Source: MED-G20 sp038108155 (GTDB lineage Bacteria > Bacteroidota > Bacteroidia > Flavobacteriales_D > Parvicellaceae). Taken from it: DNA of 64,000 nt. Below the pieces are notes generated by a model, which worked only from the letters and a program-made list of their open reading frames with translations, had not been told where the DNA came from and ran no database searches. The stretch spans positions 1-64,000 of the forward strand of contig JAYNHP010000003.1 in the NCBI GenBank assembly GCA_038108155.1. Direction: 5' to 3'. The translations under genes and the position numbers were made by a program. Each line of letters begins with the position of its first letter. The first letter of the stretch is position 1. This document shows positions 35,904 to 44,987 of the stretch, one piece after another.

Positions 35904-37001
35904 TTAGACATTAAATCTAAAATGCATTACATCTCCGTCATTAACCACATATTCTTTTCCTTGAATCATTAACTTACCAGCTTCTTTGACAGAACTTTCA
36001 GAACCATACTCCACAAAATCACTAAACTTAATTACTTCAGCTTTTATAAACCCCTTTTCAAAATCTGTATGAATTACACCTGCAGCTTGGGGCGCAGTCA
36101 TGCCTTTTTTAATAGTCCATGCTCTTACTTCTTTTTCTCCCGCGGTAAAGTAAGTCTGTAGGTTTAATAAGGAATATGCATTTTTAATAAGCTTACTTAC
36201 CCCTGCCTCTTCAAGTCCAAGGTCTTCTAAGAACATTTTTCTCTCTTCAAAATCGTCTAGCTCAGCTATATCAGATTCAATTCCTGCTCCTAATACTAAT
36301 ATTTCTGCATTTTCGTTGGCAACTAATTCTTTTACATTATCCACATGAACATTTCCATGAATTACAGATCTTTCGTCTACATTACAAACATAAATAACTG
36401 GTTTTGCTGTAATAAGTTGTAATTCATCTAAAAACTTGAACAAACCTTCATCAATATCCAAAGATCTAATTGAATTCCCAGAAACAATATGTTCTCTTGC
36501 TTGGTTATATACTTTGTAAATTTTTTCTGATTCCTTATCTCCAGATTTAGCCTTTCTTTCTATTGCTCCAATTCTTTTTTCTATAGTTTCTAAATCTTTT
36601 AATTGTAATTCTAAATCTATAATCTCTTTATCGGAAACAGGATTTACATTTCCGTCAACATGAATAACATTATCGTCATCAAAACAACGTAAGACATGAA
36701 TAATGGCATCTACTTCTCTAATATTAGCTAAAAACTGATTTCCAAGACCTTCCCCTTTATGCGCACCTTTTACTAACCCTGCAATATCTACAATTTCAAT
36801 AGTGGTGGGAATAACTTTTTCAGGATTGACTAGTTGTTCTAGATTATTTAATCTATCATCTGGAACTGTTATTGTCCCTACATTTGGTTCGATTGTACAA
36901 AAGGGAAAATTAGCAGATTGTGCTTTGGCATTTGAAAGACAATTAAAAAGAGTAGATTTCCCAACATTTGGCAATCCAACAATTCCACATTTTAGCGCCA
37001 T
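35904..37001 (-). CDS. ychF: Redox-regulated ATPase YchF (OLA1 family)
   Basis: An Obg-related P-loop protein of 365 residues that prefers ATP and associates with ribosomes. G1 is GLPNVGKST at 9-17; TIEPNVGTITVPDDRL (about 37-52) follows. G3 is DIAGLVKGAHKGEGLGNQFL near 73, and the noncanonical G4-region is YVCNVDE near 200. The C-terminal TGS-like domain ends in the YVVNDGDVMHFRFNV segment. All are standard for YchF. A near-match to a -7 box lies about 17 bases before the ATG but fails at one base. Confidence 0.96.
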   Translation of the reverse strand: MALKCGIVGLPNVGKSTLFNCLSNAKAQSANFPFCTIEPNVGTITVPDDRLNNLEQLVNPEKVIPTTIEIVDIAGLVKGAHKGEGLGNQFLANIREVDAIIHVLRCFDDDNVIHVDGNVNPVSDKEIIDLELQLKDLETIEKRIGAIERKAKSGDKESEKIYKVYNQAREHIVSGNSIRSLDIDEGLFKFLDELQLITAKPVIYVCNVDERSVIHGNVHVDNVKELVANENAEILVLGAGIESDIAELDDFEERKMFLEDLGLEEAGVSKLIKNAYSLLNLQTYFTAGEKEVRAWTIKKGMTAPQAAGVIHTDFEKGFIKAEVIKFSDFVEYGSESSVKEAGKLMIQGKEYVVNDGDVMHFRFNV

Positions 37002-37028
37002 TAGTTTATAATTTTAAAAGTAAATTTA

Positions 37029-39530
37029 TTAGTTAGTTATGATTTGTAAAACGCCTTGATTTTTTTCTTTTCCCTCGTCAAAACTTAAGAAAAAATAATA
37101 AGTTCCTGATTTTAACGGATTTCCCTTAGAGTTGGTACCGGTCCATTGGTTTTGGTAAGCAGAATCTTCAAAAACAACTTTCCCCCACCTATTTAGGATT
37201 ATCAAATTCACATCGTCATAAATCGATGCAAAATGGGTGTAAAAATAATCGTTTACGTTGTCTCCATTCGGTGTAATAACATTTGGAATATCACACTTTT
37301 CAATTACTAAGTCTTCAGACGTAGTTTCTTCACCACACTCATTGAGAACTGTTAATTGAATTTCGTGATTTCCAATAGTATAGTTGTTACTATTTAAAAG
37401 TAGAGAATCCCCAAGAGAAATTATATTTCCATCCATATCTGTCCACTCGTAAGAAAAATCAGTATTGGTATTGTAGATCACAGAAACAATACTTTGTCCA
37501 ACACAAAAAGTATCCAAAGAAAAAGGAAAAGGCTCTGGTTCTTCATTGAATTCGACAATATGAATTAATGTATCGTTGCAATACGCATCAAATAATCCCA
37601 TAAAGTATGCACCAGGTTCAGATGCTGTTATTGTTGGATTGGCGACAGTATTACTTGGATCAAAAGATAATGTTCCAAAATCACTATAATAAAGCCACTC
37701 TCCTCCAGATGGAGGTAAATAATTTGATGTATAATCAAAATAGTCGTCACAAGTTGTAGTATCTCCTATTATTGATCCTCCTTGAATTGTTTGAACTGTA
37801 ATAACAGTATCGTAATAACATCCAAACTCGTCCTCCACAACAAAAGTATAATTTGTAGGTCCAAGACTATTTGGCTGAACTATAATATTGGTATCCTGAT
37901 TGGAAATAATTGTAGTATCAGGCAACCAGTTGCTAGATGTAATTGAAGGAGCATAAGTTTCGCTATTTGGATGGAGGGTACTATTAAAATAAATTCCCCA
38001 TTCACAAATATAACCATCATCAATTCCCAAATTATCTCTTACTGTTAATGTCCAAGTACCATTAATTGGACAACCAGTAAGTGCAGGAACAAAATTTTGC
38101 TCAGGTTGGTATAAGCCTGGTGTTACCATTTGACCTGCACTAGGACCAGTAGCCGTGGTTTGGGTAAAACCATTTACCCATGCAGGCATGGCATTACCTG
38201 AATTGGAAAAACAGTATTCTTCACAATAACCTATATTTCCAGTATTATTATCATATGCGCCTCCTAAAAATGTACTACCTCCTCCAAAACCTCCAGGGAA
38301 TAAACCCGAGCCAGAGTAACTATTAAAAATATTTACACTTAATCCGCTTGGACAAGTAAGCATCATTTCTAAATCTCCTAAATAAGAATGTTCCATTTTA
38401 ACACACATTTTTTCAATATCAGAAGCATTTTGAATAGTAATTCCTGGTGTGAAGCCAGAAATATTAATATCTGTTGTATAATTAATTCCTGAACCATCAG
38501 GGAGATAAGTTTGGGTACCAAAAACACCTCCTATGGGAAAGTTAGTAGAAACAGGATCTACACCTACTGTATCCGAACCAGTAACCCCACCAAATAATTC
38601 AGTAACTCTTCCCAAACAAATAGGTGATTGAGCTGGTCCGCAAGTTGAAAAATTGGGCCTTGTAGATACTCTAATTTTACAAAAACTATATCGGAACTGA
38701 CCAAAAGAATCTTCAATTTTCAAAGTAACAAAGTATCCGTTTCTTGCAGGTGGAGTAAATAAAAAAGAATTTGTTGTATAGGAAGATCCATCACTTAATT
38801 CCCAAGACACTGTATAGCTATTAGACTGCATGTATCCTCCTCCGCTTTGTGCTGCTGAATCACCACCTGGTTCGTATGGAAAATATGGCTCAGCTACAAA
38901 CTCAACAATATCACCAAAACAAATATCTACATATCCAGTATCTATCGGAAATAAGTCATTTAAAGTATCTCCTGATCCGTTGGCATTTCCTGTAATAAAA
39001 GCACTAATATGGTTAGAAAATGGTTGAATAAGGTTGGCACAAGACAAGTTTGCTCCCCAACCGGCACCCTGAAATGAGGCATCACTTACAAATTTAAATG
39101 TCAAGCATCCTGATGTATTTGCCCAAGAAGCAGGAATATTTACTCCGTTAGGAAAAGTTGAATCATTTATAGCAGCAAGTAAAGGATCATTAACCGTAGT
39201 ACCATCATATACGTATAAAGTGTCCGTTGGATGTATATTTAAAACATATCCGTTTGCAGGATCATTTAAAATTGCTAAAACCATTTTAGAACCGGTAGAA
39301 TCTGGGCATAAAGTAATTGTTTCATATTCGTTAGGCCCATAAGGTAAAGCATCTCCACCAGCATCTCTAAAATTAATAAAAGAACCATTATTAAAATCTG
39401 TGTCACAGTTGCAAGGACCATTGGATGTGTTGGAAGTCCAATCATCATCTGAGATCAAAACCTCTGGCTGAGCATATACTTCAAAAATGAAGAATATATT
39501 AAATAGGAATATATATAAAAACTTACTCAA
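37029..39530 (-). CDS. Large secreted protein with P-domain and type B T9SS sorting domain
   Basis: An 833-residue exported protein. A signal peptide (1-20) is followed by a CUB-like beta region (about 20-165) with the GPNEYETITLCPD segment and paired cysteines. A PKD-like region lies near 170-290. A proprotein-convertase P-domain-like module lies around 335-515 (KMEHSYLGDLEMMLTCPSG, GTWTLTVRDNLGIDDG). Further Ig/PKD-like repeats follow. The last 85 residues are a gliding-motility/type B sorting domain: NVITPNGDNVNDYF, LIILNRWGKVVFED and GTYYFFLSF. It is probably a cell-surface adhesin-like protein. It overlaps the small upstream gene by eight bases. Confidence 0.88.
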   Translation of the reverse strand: MSKFLYIFLFNIFFIFEVYAQPEVLISDDDWTSNTSNGPCNCDTDFNNGSFINFRDAGGDALPYGPNEYETITLCPDSTGSKMVLAILNDPANGYVLNIHPTDTLYVYDGTTVNDPLLAAINDSTFPNGVNIPASWANTSGCLTFKFVSDASFQGAGWGANLSCANLIQPFSNHISAFITGNANGSGDTLNDLFPIDTGYVDICFGDIVEFVAEPYFPYEPGGDSAAQSGGGYMQSNSYTVSWELSDGSSYTTNSFLFTPPARNGYFVTLKIEDSFGQFRYSFCKIRVSTRPNFSTCGPAQSPICLGRVTELFGGVTGSDTVGVDPVSTNFPIGGVFGTQTYLPDGSGINYTTDINISGFTPGITIQNASDIEKMCVKMEHSYLGDLEMMLTCPSGLSVNIFNSYSGSGLFPGGFGGGSTFLGGAYDNNTGNIGYCEEYCFSNSGNAMPAWVNGFTQTTATGPSAGQMVTPGLYQPEQNFVPALTGCPINGTWTLTVRDNLGIDDGYICEWGIYFNSTLHPNSETYAPSITSSNWLPDTTIISNQDTNIIVQPNSLGPTNYTFVVEDEFGCYYDTVITVQTIQGGSIIGDTTTCDDYFDYTSNYLPPSGGEWLYYSDFGTLSFDPSNTVANPTITASEPGAYFMGLFDAYCNDTLIHIVEFNEEPEPFPFSLDTFCVGQSIVSVIYNTNTDFSYEWTDMDGNIISLGDSLLLNSNNYTIGNHEIQLTVLNECGEETTSEDLVIEKCDIPNVITPNGDNVNDYFYTHFASIYDDVNLIILNRWGKVVFEDSAYQNQWTGTNSKGNPLKSGTYYFFLSFDEGKEKNQGVLQIITN

Positions 39531-39885
39531 CTGAATTCATTTCCTTTTTGATGTGTTCGATTGACTTTAAAACCAATAATGTATTCCAATTGGTAACTAA
39601 ATAGTATTGATAATCATTCATTAAAAATTCAATATCTATCTGTTGGATGTCTAATTTGGATGTATCGCTTATTAAAATCTCACCCGCTAATCTGTTGGAA
39701 AAAGATTTTTCTTTAGGTATATTCAAAAAGTAATAACCATTTTTATTTAAATAGTTGAGATTTTTTTTCTTACTTAAAAAATCTTCCAATTCTTGATTTT
39801 TAAGGACATTTGGCGAAGTTTCTTTTTGCGAAAAAAAAGAATTATTAAATATAAAAACCATAAATATTAAGAAGAATCTTTCCAT
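39523..39885 (-). CDS. Small exported protein paired with the type B T9SS protein
   Basis: A 120-residue protein with a signal peptide (about 1-19, ending in FFSQ) and a mature part of about 100 residues without a recognised motif. A KKKNLNYLNKNGYYFLN stretch and a C-terminal amphipathic helix stand out. It overlaps the large T9SS gene by eight bases and is the first gene of that unit, so the two proteins are made together. It may be periplasmic or bind the larger protein, but this is inference only. A 182-base gap upstream separates it from the divergent transketolase gene; apart from the promoter box I see nothing else in that gap. Confidence 0.7.
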   Translation of the reverse strand: MERFFLIFMVFIFNNSFFSQKETSPNVLKNQELEDFLSKKKNLNYLNKNGYYFLNIPKEKSFSNRLAGEILISDTSKLDIQQIDIEFLMNDYQYYLVTNWNTLLVLKSIEHIKKEMNSVE

Positions 39886-40042
39886 AAAATTCGAAAATAC
39901 AATTTTATGGGAATCTAGAACAACATTAACAGAAGATATTATAAAATAAGGCTAATAATCAAACATTTAAGAGAAATAAAATTAATTATTAAAATAGTTA
40001 CTGAAAGTTGTTAACAGTGACCTCATTGAATAACTATATGCT

Positions 40043-40050
40043 TATTTTTG
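40043..40050 (+). promoter_or_regulatory. Predicted -7 box TATTTTTG for the transketolase-vWA operon
   Basis: Exact TAnnTTTG match 17 bases before the ATG at 40068; a TTG lies 14 bases upstream of it. Confidence 0.55.
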
Positions 40051-40067
40051 AATATTAATGTTTTAAA

Positions 40068-40916
40068 ATGAAAGAATATAATTTAGAATCTTTAGAAAAA
40101 TTTACCAACCAAGTAAGAAGAGATATTGTAAGAATGGTTCATGCTCAAAATTCCGGTCATCCAGGTGGTTCTCTTGGATGTGTAGAATATTTTACTGCAA
40201 TCTACAAGGTTATTATGAACCATAGTAGTAAATTCTCTATGGATGGTAAAAATGAAGATTTGTTTTTTCTTTCAAATGGACACATATCTCCAGTATTTTA
40301 TTCTGTTTTGGCTAGAACTGGTTATTTCCCTGTAAAGGAACTCAATACTTTTAGAAAAATTGATTCTAGACTTCAAGGACATCCAACAACCCATGAAGGT
40401 TTGCCAGGTGTTAGGATAGCAAGTGGTTCTTTAGGACAAGGTCTAAGTGTAGCAATTGGAGCAGCAACCACCAAGAAATTGAATAAAGACAATAGTTTAG
40501 TTTATACCCTTCACGGAGATGGTGAACTTCAAGAAGGACAAATTTGGGAAGCTGCCATGTATGCATCAGCAAAAAAAATTGATAATCTGATATCTACAAT
40601 TGATTTTAATGGTAGACAAATAGATGGAGATGTAGATGATGTTCTTTCTCTAGGTAATTTGGAAGAAAAATGGAAGGCATTTGGATGGAAAACTTTAAGC
40701 TGTAATGGTAATAATCTTCAAGAATTGATAGCAACTTTAGAAACAGCAAAAGGTTTAACTGGAAAAAACCAACCTGTAATGATTATAATGAAAACAGAAA
40801 TGGGTTATGGTATTGATTATATGATGGGATCTCATAAATGGCATGGTGTCGCTCCTAACGACGAACAATTAGAAATAGCTTTAAATCAACAAGTTGAGTC
40901 TTTAGGAGACTATTAA
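40068..40916 (+). CDS. Transketolase, N-terminal subunit
   Basis: The thiamine-diphosphate-binding half of a split transketolase, 282 residues. SGHPGGSLG at 29-37, the IASGSLGQGLSVAIG region near 116-130, the cofactor motif HGDGELQEGQIWEA near 148-161 with NGRQIDG further on, and MGSHKWHG near 258 all match. Together with the C-terminal subunit it moves two-carbon units in the pentose phosphate pathway. Split transketolases are normally encoded side by side. Here a vWA gene lies between the halves, starting 25 bases downstream. Confidence 0.94.
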   Translation: MKEYNLESLEKFTNQVRRDIVRMVHAQNSGHPGGSLGCVEYFTAIYKVIMNHSSKFSMDGKNEDLFFLSNGHISPVFYSVLARTGYFPVKELNTFRKIDSRLQGHPTTHEGLPGVRIASGSLGQGLSVAIGAATTKKLNKDNSLVYTLHGDGELQEGQIWEAAMYASAKKIDNLISTIDFNGRQIDGDVDDVLSLGNLEEKWKAFGWKTLSCNGNNLQELIATLETAKGLTGKNQPVMIIMKTEMGYGIDYMMGSHKWHGVAPNDEQLEIALNQQVESLGDY

Positions 40917-40941
40917 TACTTTATTAGTTCAATAACAATTT

Positions 40942-42318
40942 ATGCAACTTTATTTTAAGATATTTTTTTTAATCCTTTTAAGTTTTTTTAGTACAGTTAA
41001 TGTAGTAGGTCAAAATGACGATGGTAAAATTAGAATTCTATTTATTTTCGATGGATCTAATAGCATGAATGCTCAATGGGGAAATAGTAGTAAAATAACT
41101 ATTGCCAAGCAATTAATGATACAGACCATCGACAGTCTGAAAATGCTTGAAAATGTGGAGATAGCATTAAGAATGTATGGACATCAAACTAGAATTATAC
41201 CTGGAAAACAAGATTGTTCAGATACTAAATTAGAAGTGCCATTTGGTGAGGCTAAAGAAAATCATATCAATATAATTAATAAAATTAGGTCTTTAGAACC
41301 TAAAGGCACTACCCCAATTGCACGATCTTTGGAATATTCAGCAGATGATTTTCCATATTGCGAAAATTGTAGAAATATTATTATTTTACTAACAGATGGT
41401 ATAGAGGCCTGCGATGAGGATCCCTGTGCTGTTGCAATAGCCCTTAAAGAGAAAAATATTAAACTTAAACCTTTTGTTATTGGACTTGGGCTAGACACTT
41501 CTTACTTAAGTCAGTTTCAATGTATAGGAGAATTTTTAAGTGCAGAAGACAAAGATTCATTTAAAAGTGTTTTAAAATTTGTTATAAGTCAAGCTTTAAA
41601 CAATACTACTGTTCAAGTAAATTTAAATAACATAAGAAATCTTCCGGAAGAAACTAATGTTACTATGAGTTTTTATAATGATAAAAACGGTAAATTATTA
41701 CATACCTACATGCATACATTAAATAGATTACAAAATCCAGATACTATTGCTTTAGACCCATTATATACATATAAACTTGTTGTACATACGGTACCAGAGG
41801 TTGTTGTAGAGGGAATTAAAGTAACACCTGGAAAACACAATATTATATATGCAAATACACCTATGGGAAGTCTTAATTTGAAGATTCAAGGTTCTATTAA
41901 CCAATATACTGGACTTAATTGCTTAATCAAAACTAACAACTCAATAATTAACGTTCATAAAATGAATACAACAAAAGATTATTTAGTCGGTGAATATGAT
42001 TTAGAAATATTAACATTGCCAAGAATAAAATTTGACAAAGTTAAAATTAATCAAAGTCAAATAACAGATATAACTATCCCTCATTATGGAACCATTGAAT
42101 TAAACAAATCTATTGGGCCTGCTGCTCTTTTTTTAAAAAAAGATGGTGAAAATATTTGGTTGTACGATTTTGATAAAGAGATGACTATTGAAAGCTTGAA
42201 TATACAACCCGGAAAATATTTTATTAGCTTTCGAAATATAAGGTCTAAAAGTACTGCCCACACAATAATTAAAGAATTTACAATGGCTTCAGGACAAAAC
42301 ATTAATATAAATTTATAA
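40942..42318 (+). CDS. Secreted von Willebrand factor A domain protein
   Basis: A 458-residue exported protein. Residues 1-24 form a signal peptide ending in VVGQ. A vWA domain (about 30-215) has an intact metal-ion adhesion site: DGSNS (Asp37, Ser39, Ser41), a threonine in EPKGTTPIARSL near 115-126, and LLTDGIEACDEDPC near 150-163. The remainder (about 225-458) contains repeated beta segments resembling carboxypeptidase-regulatory or PEGA-like modules. A similar GKHNI / GKYFI element recurs near 290 and 430. No sorting domain is seen. It starts 25 bases after the first transketolase half and ends one base before the second. Confidence 0.87.
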   Translation: MQLYFKIFFLILLSFFSTVNVVGQNDDGKIRILFIFDGSNSMNAQWGNSSKITIAKQLMIQTIDSLKMLENVEIALRMYGHQTRIIPGKQDCSDTKLEVPFGEAKENHINIINKIRSLEPKGTTPIARSLEYSADDFPYCENCRNIIILLTDGIEACDEDPCAVAIALKEKNIKLKPFVIGLGLDTSYLSQFQCIGEFLSAEDKDSFKSVLKFVISQALNNTTVQVNLNNIRNLPEETNVTMSFYNDKNGKLLHTYMHTLNRLQNPDTIALDPLYTYKLVVHTVPEVVVEGIKVTPGKHNIIYANTPMGSLNLKIQGSINQYTGLNCLIKTNNSIINVHKMNTTKDYLVGEYDLEILTLPRIKFDKVKINQSQITDITIPHYGTIELNKSIGPAALFLKKDGENIWLYDFDKEMTIESLNIQPGKYFISFRNIRSKSTAHTIIKEFTMASGQNININL

Positions 42319-42319
42319 G

Positions 42320-43270
42320 ATGAAATTTGAAATTTTAGGAAATAAAGACACAAGATCAGGGTTTGGAGATGGTCTAACTCAACTTGGTAAAACCAATCCA
42401 AATGTAGTTGCTCTTTGTGCAGATCTTACTGGATCATTAAAAATGAATGACTTTAAAGATCAATTTCCAGAAAGGTTTTTTCAAGTAGGAATTGCAGAAG
42501 CTAATATGATGGGAATTGCTGCGGGAATGACCATAGGAGGTAAAATTCCATTTACCGGAACATTTGCAAATTTTTCTACTAGTAGGGTCTATGACCAAGT
42601 TCGTCAATCAATAGCTTATTCTGGTAAAAATGTAAAACTATGTGCATCACATGCTGGATTAACCTTAGGAGAAGATGGAGCGACCCACCAAGTACTTGAA
42701 GATATTGGAATGATGAAAATGTTACCTGGAATGACAGTTATAAACCCTTGTGACTATAACCAAACCAAAGCTGCAACCATTGCTATTGCAGATTATAATG
42801 GTCCTGTATATTTAAGATTTGGACGGCCAAAAGTTCCTATTTTTATTCCAGAAGACACTCCATTTGAAATTGGTAAAGCATTAATTCTTCAAGAAGGGAC
42901 AGATGTTTCTATTTTTGCAACTGGTCACTTAGTATGGGAAGCTGTAGAAGCTGCACAAGTATTAGCAAAAGAGGGATTATCTGTTGAATTAATCAATATT
43001 CACACCATTAAACCTTTGGACAATGAAAGCATCTTAAGGTCAGTAGCTAAAACAAAATGTGTTGTAACTGCAGAAGAACATCAAATAGCTGGAGGAATGG
43101 GCGAATCAATAGCACAATTACTTGCTATTAATCATCCAGTTCCTATAGAATTTGTAGCAGTTAATGATAAATTTGGTGAAAGTGGAAAACCAGCTGATTT
43201 GATGAAAAAATATGGTTTACATTCTTCAGATATAATTAAAGCAACCCATCGTGTTTTAAAGCGAAAATAA
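42320..43270 (+). CDS. Transketolase, C-terminal subunit
   Basis: The pyrimidine-binding and C-terminal part of a split transketolase, 316 residues. TRSGFGDGLTQLG near the N-terminus, FFQVGIAEANMMGIAAGM (about 52-69) with the activating glutamate, SHAGLTLGEDGATHQ near 108, the YLRFGRPKVP segment near 172 and EEHQIAGGMGESIAQ near 252 fit the family. It must pair with the product of the gene at 40.1 kb. It starts one base after the vWA stop, so all three genes share a message. The ECF sigma gene follows after ten bases. Confidence 0.94.
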   Translation: MKFEILGNKDTRSGFGDGLTQLGKTNPNVVALCADLTGSLKMNDFKDQFPERFFQVGIAEANMMGIAAGMTIGGKIPFTGTFANFSTSRVYDQVRQSIAYSGKNVKLCASHAGLTLGEDGATHQVLEDIGMMKMLPGMTVINPCDYNQTKAATIAIADYNGPVYLRFGRPKVPIFIPEDTPFEIGKALILQEGTDVSIFATGHLVWEAVEAAQVLAKEGLSVELINIHTIKPLDNESILRSVAKTKCVVTAEEHQIAGGMGESIAQLLAINHPVPIEFVAVNDKFGESGKPADLMKKYGLHSSDIIKATHRVLKRK

Positions 43271-43280
43271 TCGCCTTTGA

Positions 43281-43829
43281 ATGCATGATAAAGAACTAGA
43301 AGAAAAAATATTATCTCTATTTAATGATGAGAAAACCAAAAAAGAAGGATTTACACTTTTGGTAAATCATTTTAAGAAATCTATATATTTTCAAATTCGA
43401 AGAATAGTTATTACACACGAAAATACAGATGATGTAGTTCAGGAAGTTTTCATTAAATGTTGGAATAAACTAAACACTTTTAATGGTAAATCTAAATTAT
43501 CAACATGGATTTACAGAGTAACATATAACGAAGCTATTCAATGGATTAGAAAAAATAGAAAAGAATACCATTTAAATATTTCTGAGATTCAAACAGATAA
43601 TCAACCTACTATCAATATTTTTCATAAAGATGCCGATGAAATAAGCATTTTGTTAGAGAAAGCTATTTTACAATTACCAGAAAAACAAAAAATGGTATTT
43701 CAATTAAAATATTTTGAAGATTTGTCCTATAAAGAAATTCAAATAATAATTGGAGGAAGTATTGGTGGCTTAAAAGCTAACTACCATCATGCAGTTACCA
43801 AAATCGAAAAATTATTGTCAAGTGATTAA
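43281..43829 (+). CDS. ECF-type RNA polymerase sigma factor
   Basis: A 182-residue sigma-70 family factor with only regions 2 and 4. Region 2 includes NTDDVVQEVFIKCWNKLNTF (about 51-70) and the WIYRVTYNEAIQWIRKNRK stretch for -10 recognition. Region 4 has LPEKQKMVFQLKYFEDLSYKEI near 133-154 and a helix-turn-helix with GLKANYHHA. It probably directs RNA polymerase to a small envelope-stress regulon. The following three genes (a 67-residue protein, an anti-sigma-like membrane protein, and a periplasmic sensor-like protein) form the rest of the module. Confidence 0.92.
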   Translation: MHDKELEEKILSLFNDEKTKKEGFTLLVNHFKKSIYFQIRRIVITHENTDDVVQEVFIKCWNKLNTFNGKSKLSTWIYRVTYNEAIQWIRKNRKEYHLNISEIQTDNQPTINIFHKDADEISILLEKAILQLPEKQKMVFQLKYFEDLSYKEIQIIIGGSIGGLKANYHHAVTKIEKLLSSD

Positions 43830-43871
43830 ACCTTTTAAGAAAATAATTATCAAATCTTTGTATTGATTGAA

Positions 43872-44075
43872 ATGGACTACGCAGAAATAACACAAAATAA
43901 TGAAGTAATAAAACTTCTTAAAAAAAGAAAAGAAATTGAAGACGAGATTTATATGTTGGATGAAAATGCTCTAATCAACTATGAACTTAAGTTATTAAAC
44001 AGTCCAGTAATTAATGAAACCTTTCATAATTCCTTTGAAACAAGTAAAGTAATTAGTGAATTAAATAAGAGCTGA
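43872..44075 (+). CDS. Small protein in the ECF sigma module
   Basis: A 67-residue acidic/basic helical protein with no membrane segment, rich in Glu, Lys and Asn. I do not recognise a domain. The start is ATG 43872; a TTG nine bases upstream is possible but less likely. It lies between the sigma factor and the anti-sigma-like gene (17 bases to the latter) and reads in the same direction. It may be a cytoplasmic linker or modulator of the module, but that is a guess from position. Confidence 0.6.
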   Translation: MDYAEITQNNEVIKLLKKRKEIEDEIYMLDENALINYELKLLNSPVINETFHNSFETSKVISELNKS

Positions 44076-44092
44076 AAAAATTAATAACAACT

Positions 44093-44485
44093 ATGTTAAA
44101 TGACTTGGAAAAATTAAAAAAAAATAAAAAGAAATATTTTAAATATACTTATAATACCCCTAAAAACTATTTTAATGATTTAAGCCCTCTTATTGAAAAT
44201 AGGATAGAAAGTTTAGAATCAAAAAAAACAAAAATTGTTTTAATTAATCAATTATTTAAAGTAGCTGCAATTTTATTACCATTGATAGGATTCTTCTACT
44301 TATTGAATTTACCATATAAAGATGAAAATATTAACTATGTTCAACTAAATGAATATATTGATGATTATTTGGCTGTAGAAAATGAAATATTTTATACATT
44401 CATTTATGAGGAAGACTTAAATAGTTTAAATATTGAAGAAAACATAGACGATTATTTAGAAATAGAAATTGATTTTAACCCCTAA
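44093..44485 (+). CDS. Anti-sigma-factor-like single-pass membrane protein
   Basis: A 130-residue protein. A basic cytoplasmic N-terminus (1-48) contains the TPKNYFNDL segment that often opens Bacteroidota anti-sigma proteins. One membrane helix follows (about 50-72), then a short, strongly acidic periplasmic tail. Topology and position right after an ECF sigma gene suggest that it holds the sigma factor at the membrane. No zinc-binding HX3CX2C motif is present, so if it is an anti-sigma factor it is not of the ZAS type. Its stop lies ten bases before the next ATG. Confidence 0.7.
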   Translation: MLNDLEKLKKNKKKYFKYTYNTPKNYFNDLSPLIENRIESLESKKTKIVLINQLFKVAAILLPLIGFFYLLNLPYKDENINYVQLNEYIDDYLAVENEIFYTFIYEEDLNSLNIEENIDDYLEIEIDFNP

Positions 44486-44495
44486 CATAAAAACT

Positions 44496-44975
44496 ATGAA
44501 AAAACTTAATAAAATTAAAAAACTGAACATATTAGTTATTATATGTCTATCATCTACAATTATATTTGCTCAAAATGAATTTAACCAAAAGAAAGAAAAT
44601 AGACAAGCCCAAAAAGTTGCATTTTTTACTGCGAAAATGAATTTAAATAGCGAAGAATCTAAAATGTTTTGGCCTGTAGTAAATGAGATGGAAAATGAGT
44701 TAAAAGAGCTTAAAGATAAAAATGCTCATGGCAAAATGATATTGAAGGATAAAAATATAGAAGACTTATCCGACGACGAATTAGAGGATATGATGGACGC
44801 TAGAATACAAATGGGTAAAGAAAAAGTAGATATTCTAGTTAAATACCATGAAAAATTTAAAGAAGTCATTCCCATTAGAAAATTAGCAAAGTATTACCAA
44901 ACAGGAAAAGAATTTAAAAAAATACAATTAGAAAGAAAAAAGCAACACAATAACCCTGGGGAAAGAAAAAGATAA
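44496..44975 (+). CDS. Periplasmic Spy-like / ECF-sensor-type protein
   Basis: A 159-residue exported protein. The signal peptide (about 1-26) ends in IIFAQ. The mature part is all-helical and highly charged, with a FFTAKMNLNSEESKMFWPVV segment followed by two long helices and a basic C-terminus. This pattern resembles proteins annotated as sensors of ECF sigma factors in Flavobacteria and, more distantly, Spy/CpxP-type periplasmic chaperones. The ATG at 44496 gives the signal peptide; an upstream in-frame ATG at 44469 overlaps the previous gene and adds nine residues in front of it. Likely the signal-receiving end of the module. Confidence 0.75.
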   Translation: MKKLNKIKKLNILVIICLSSTIIFAQNEFNQKKENRQAQKVAFFTAKMNLNSEESKMFWPVVNEMENELKELKDKNAHGKMILKDKNIEDLSDDELEDMMDARIQMGKEKVDILVKYHEKFKEVIPIRKLAKYYQTGKEFKKIQLERKKQHNNPGERKR

Positions 44976-44987
44976 TACTTTTAGGAT

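Noticed and set aside
40068..43270. Transketolase as one gene broken by an insertion
   Set aside because: Each half has its own proper start and end, and split transketolase is the normal form in Bacteroidota; only the intervening gene is unusual.
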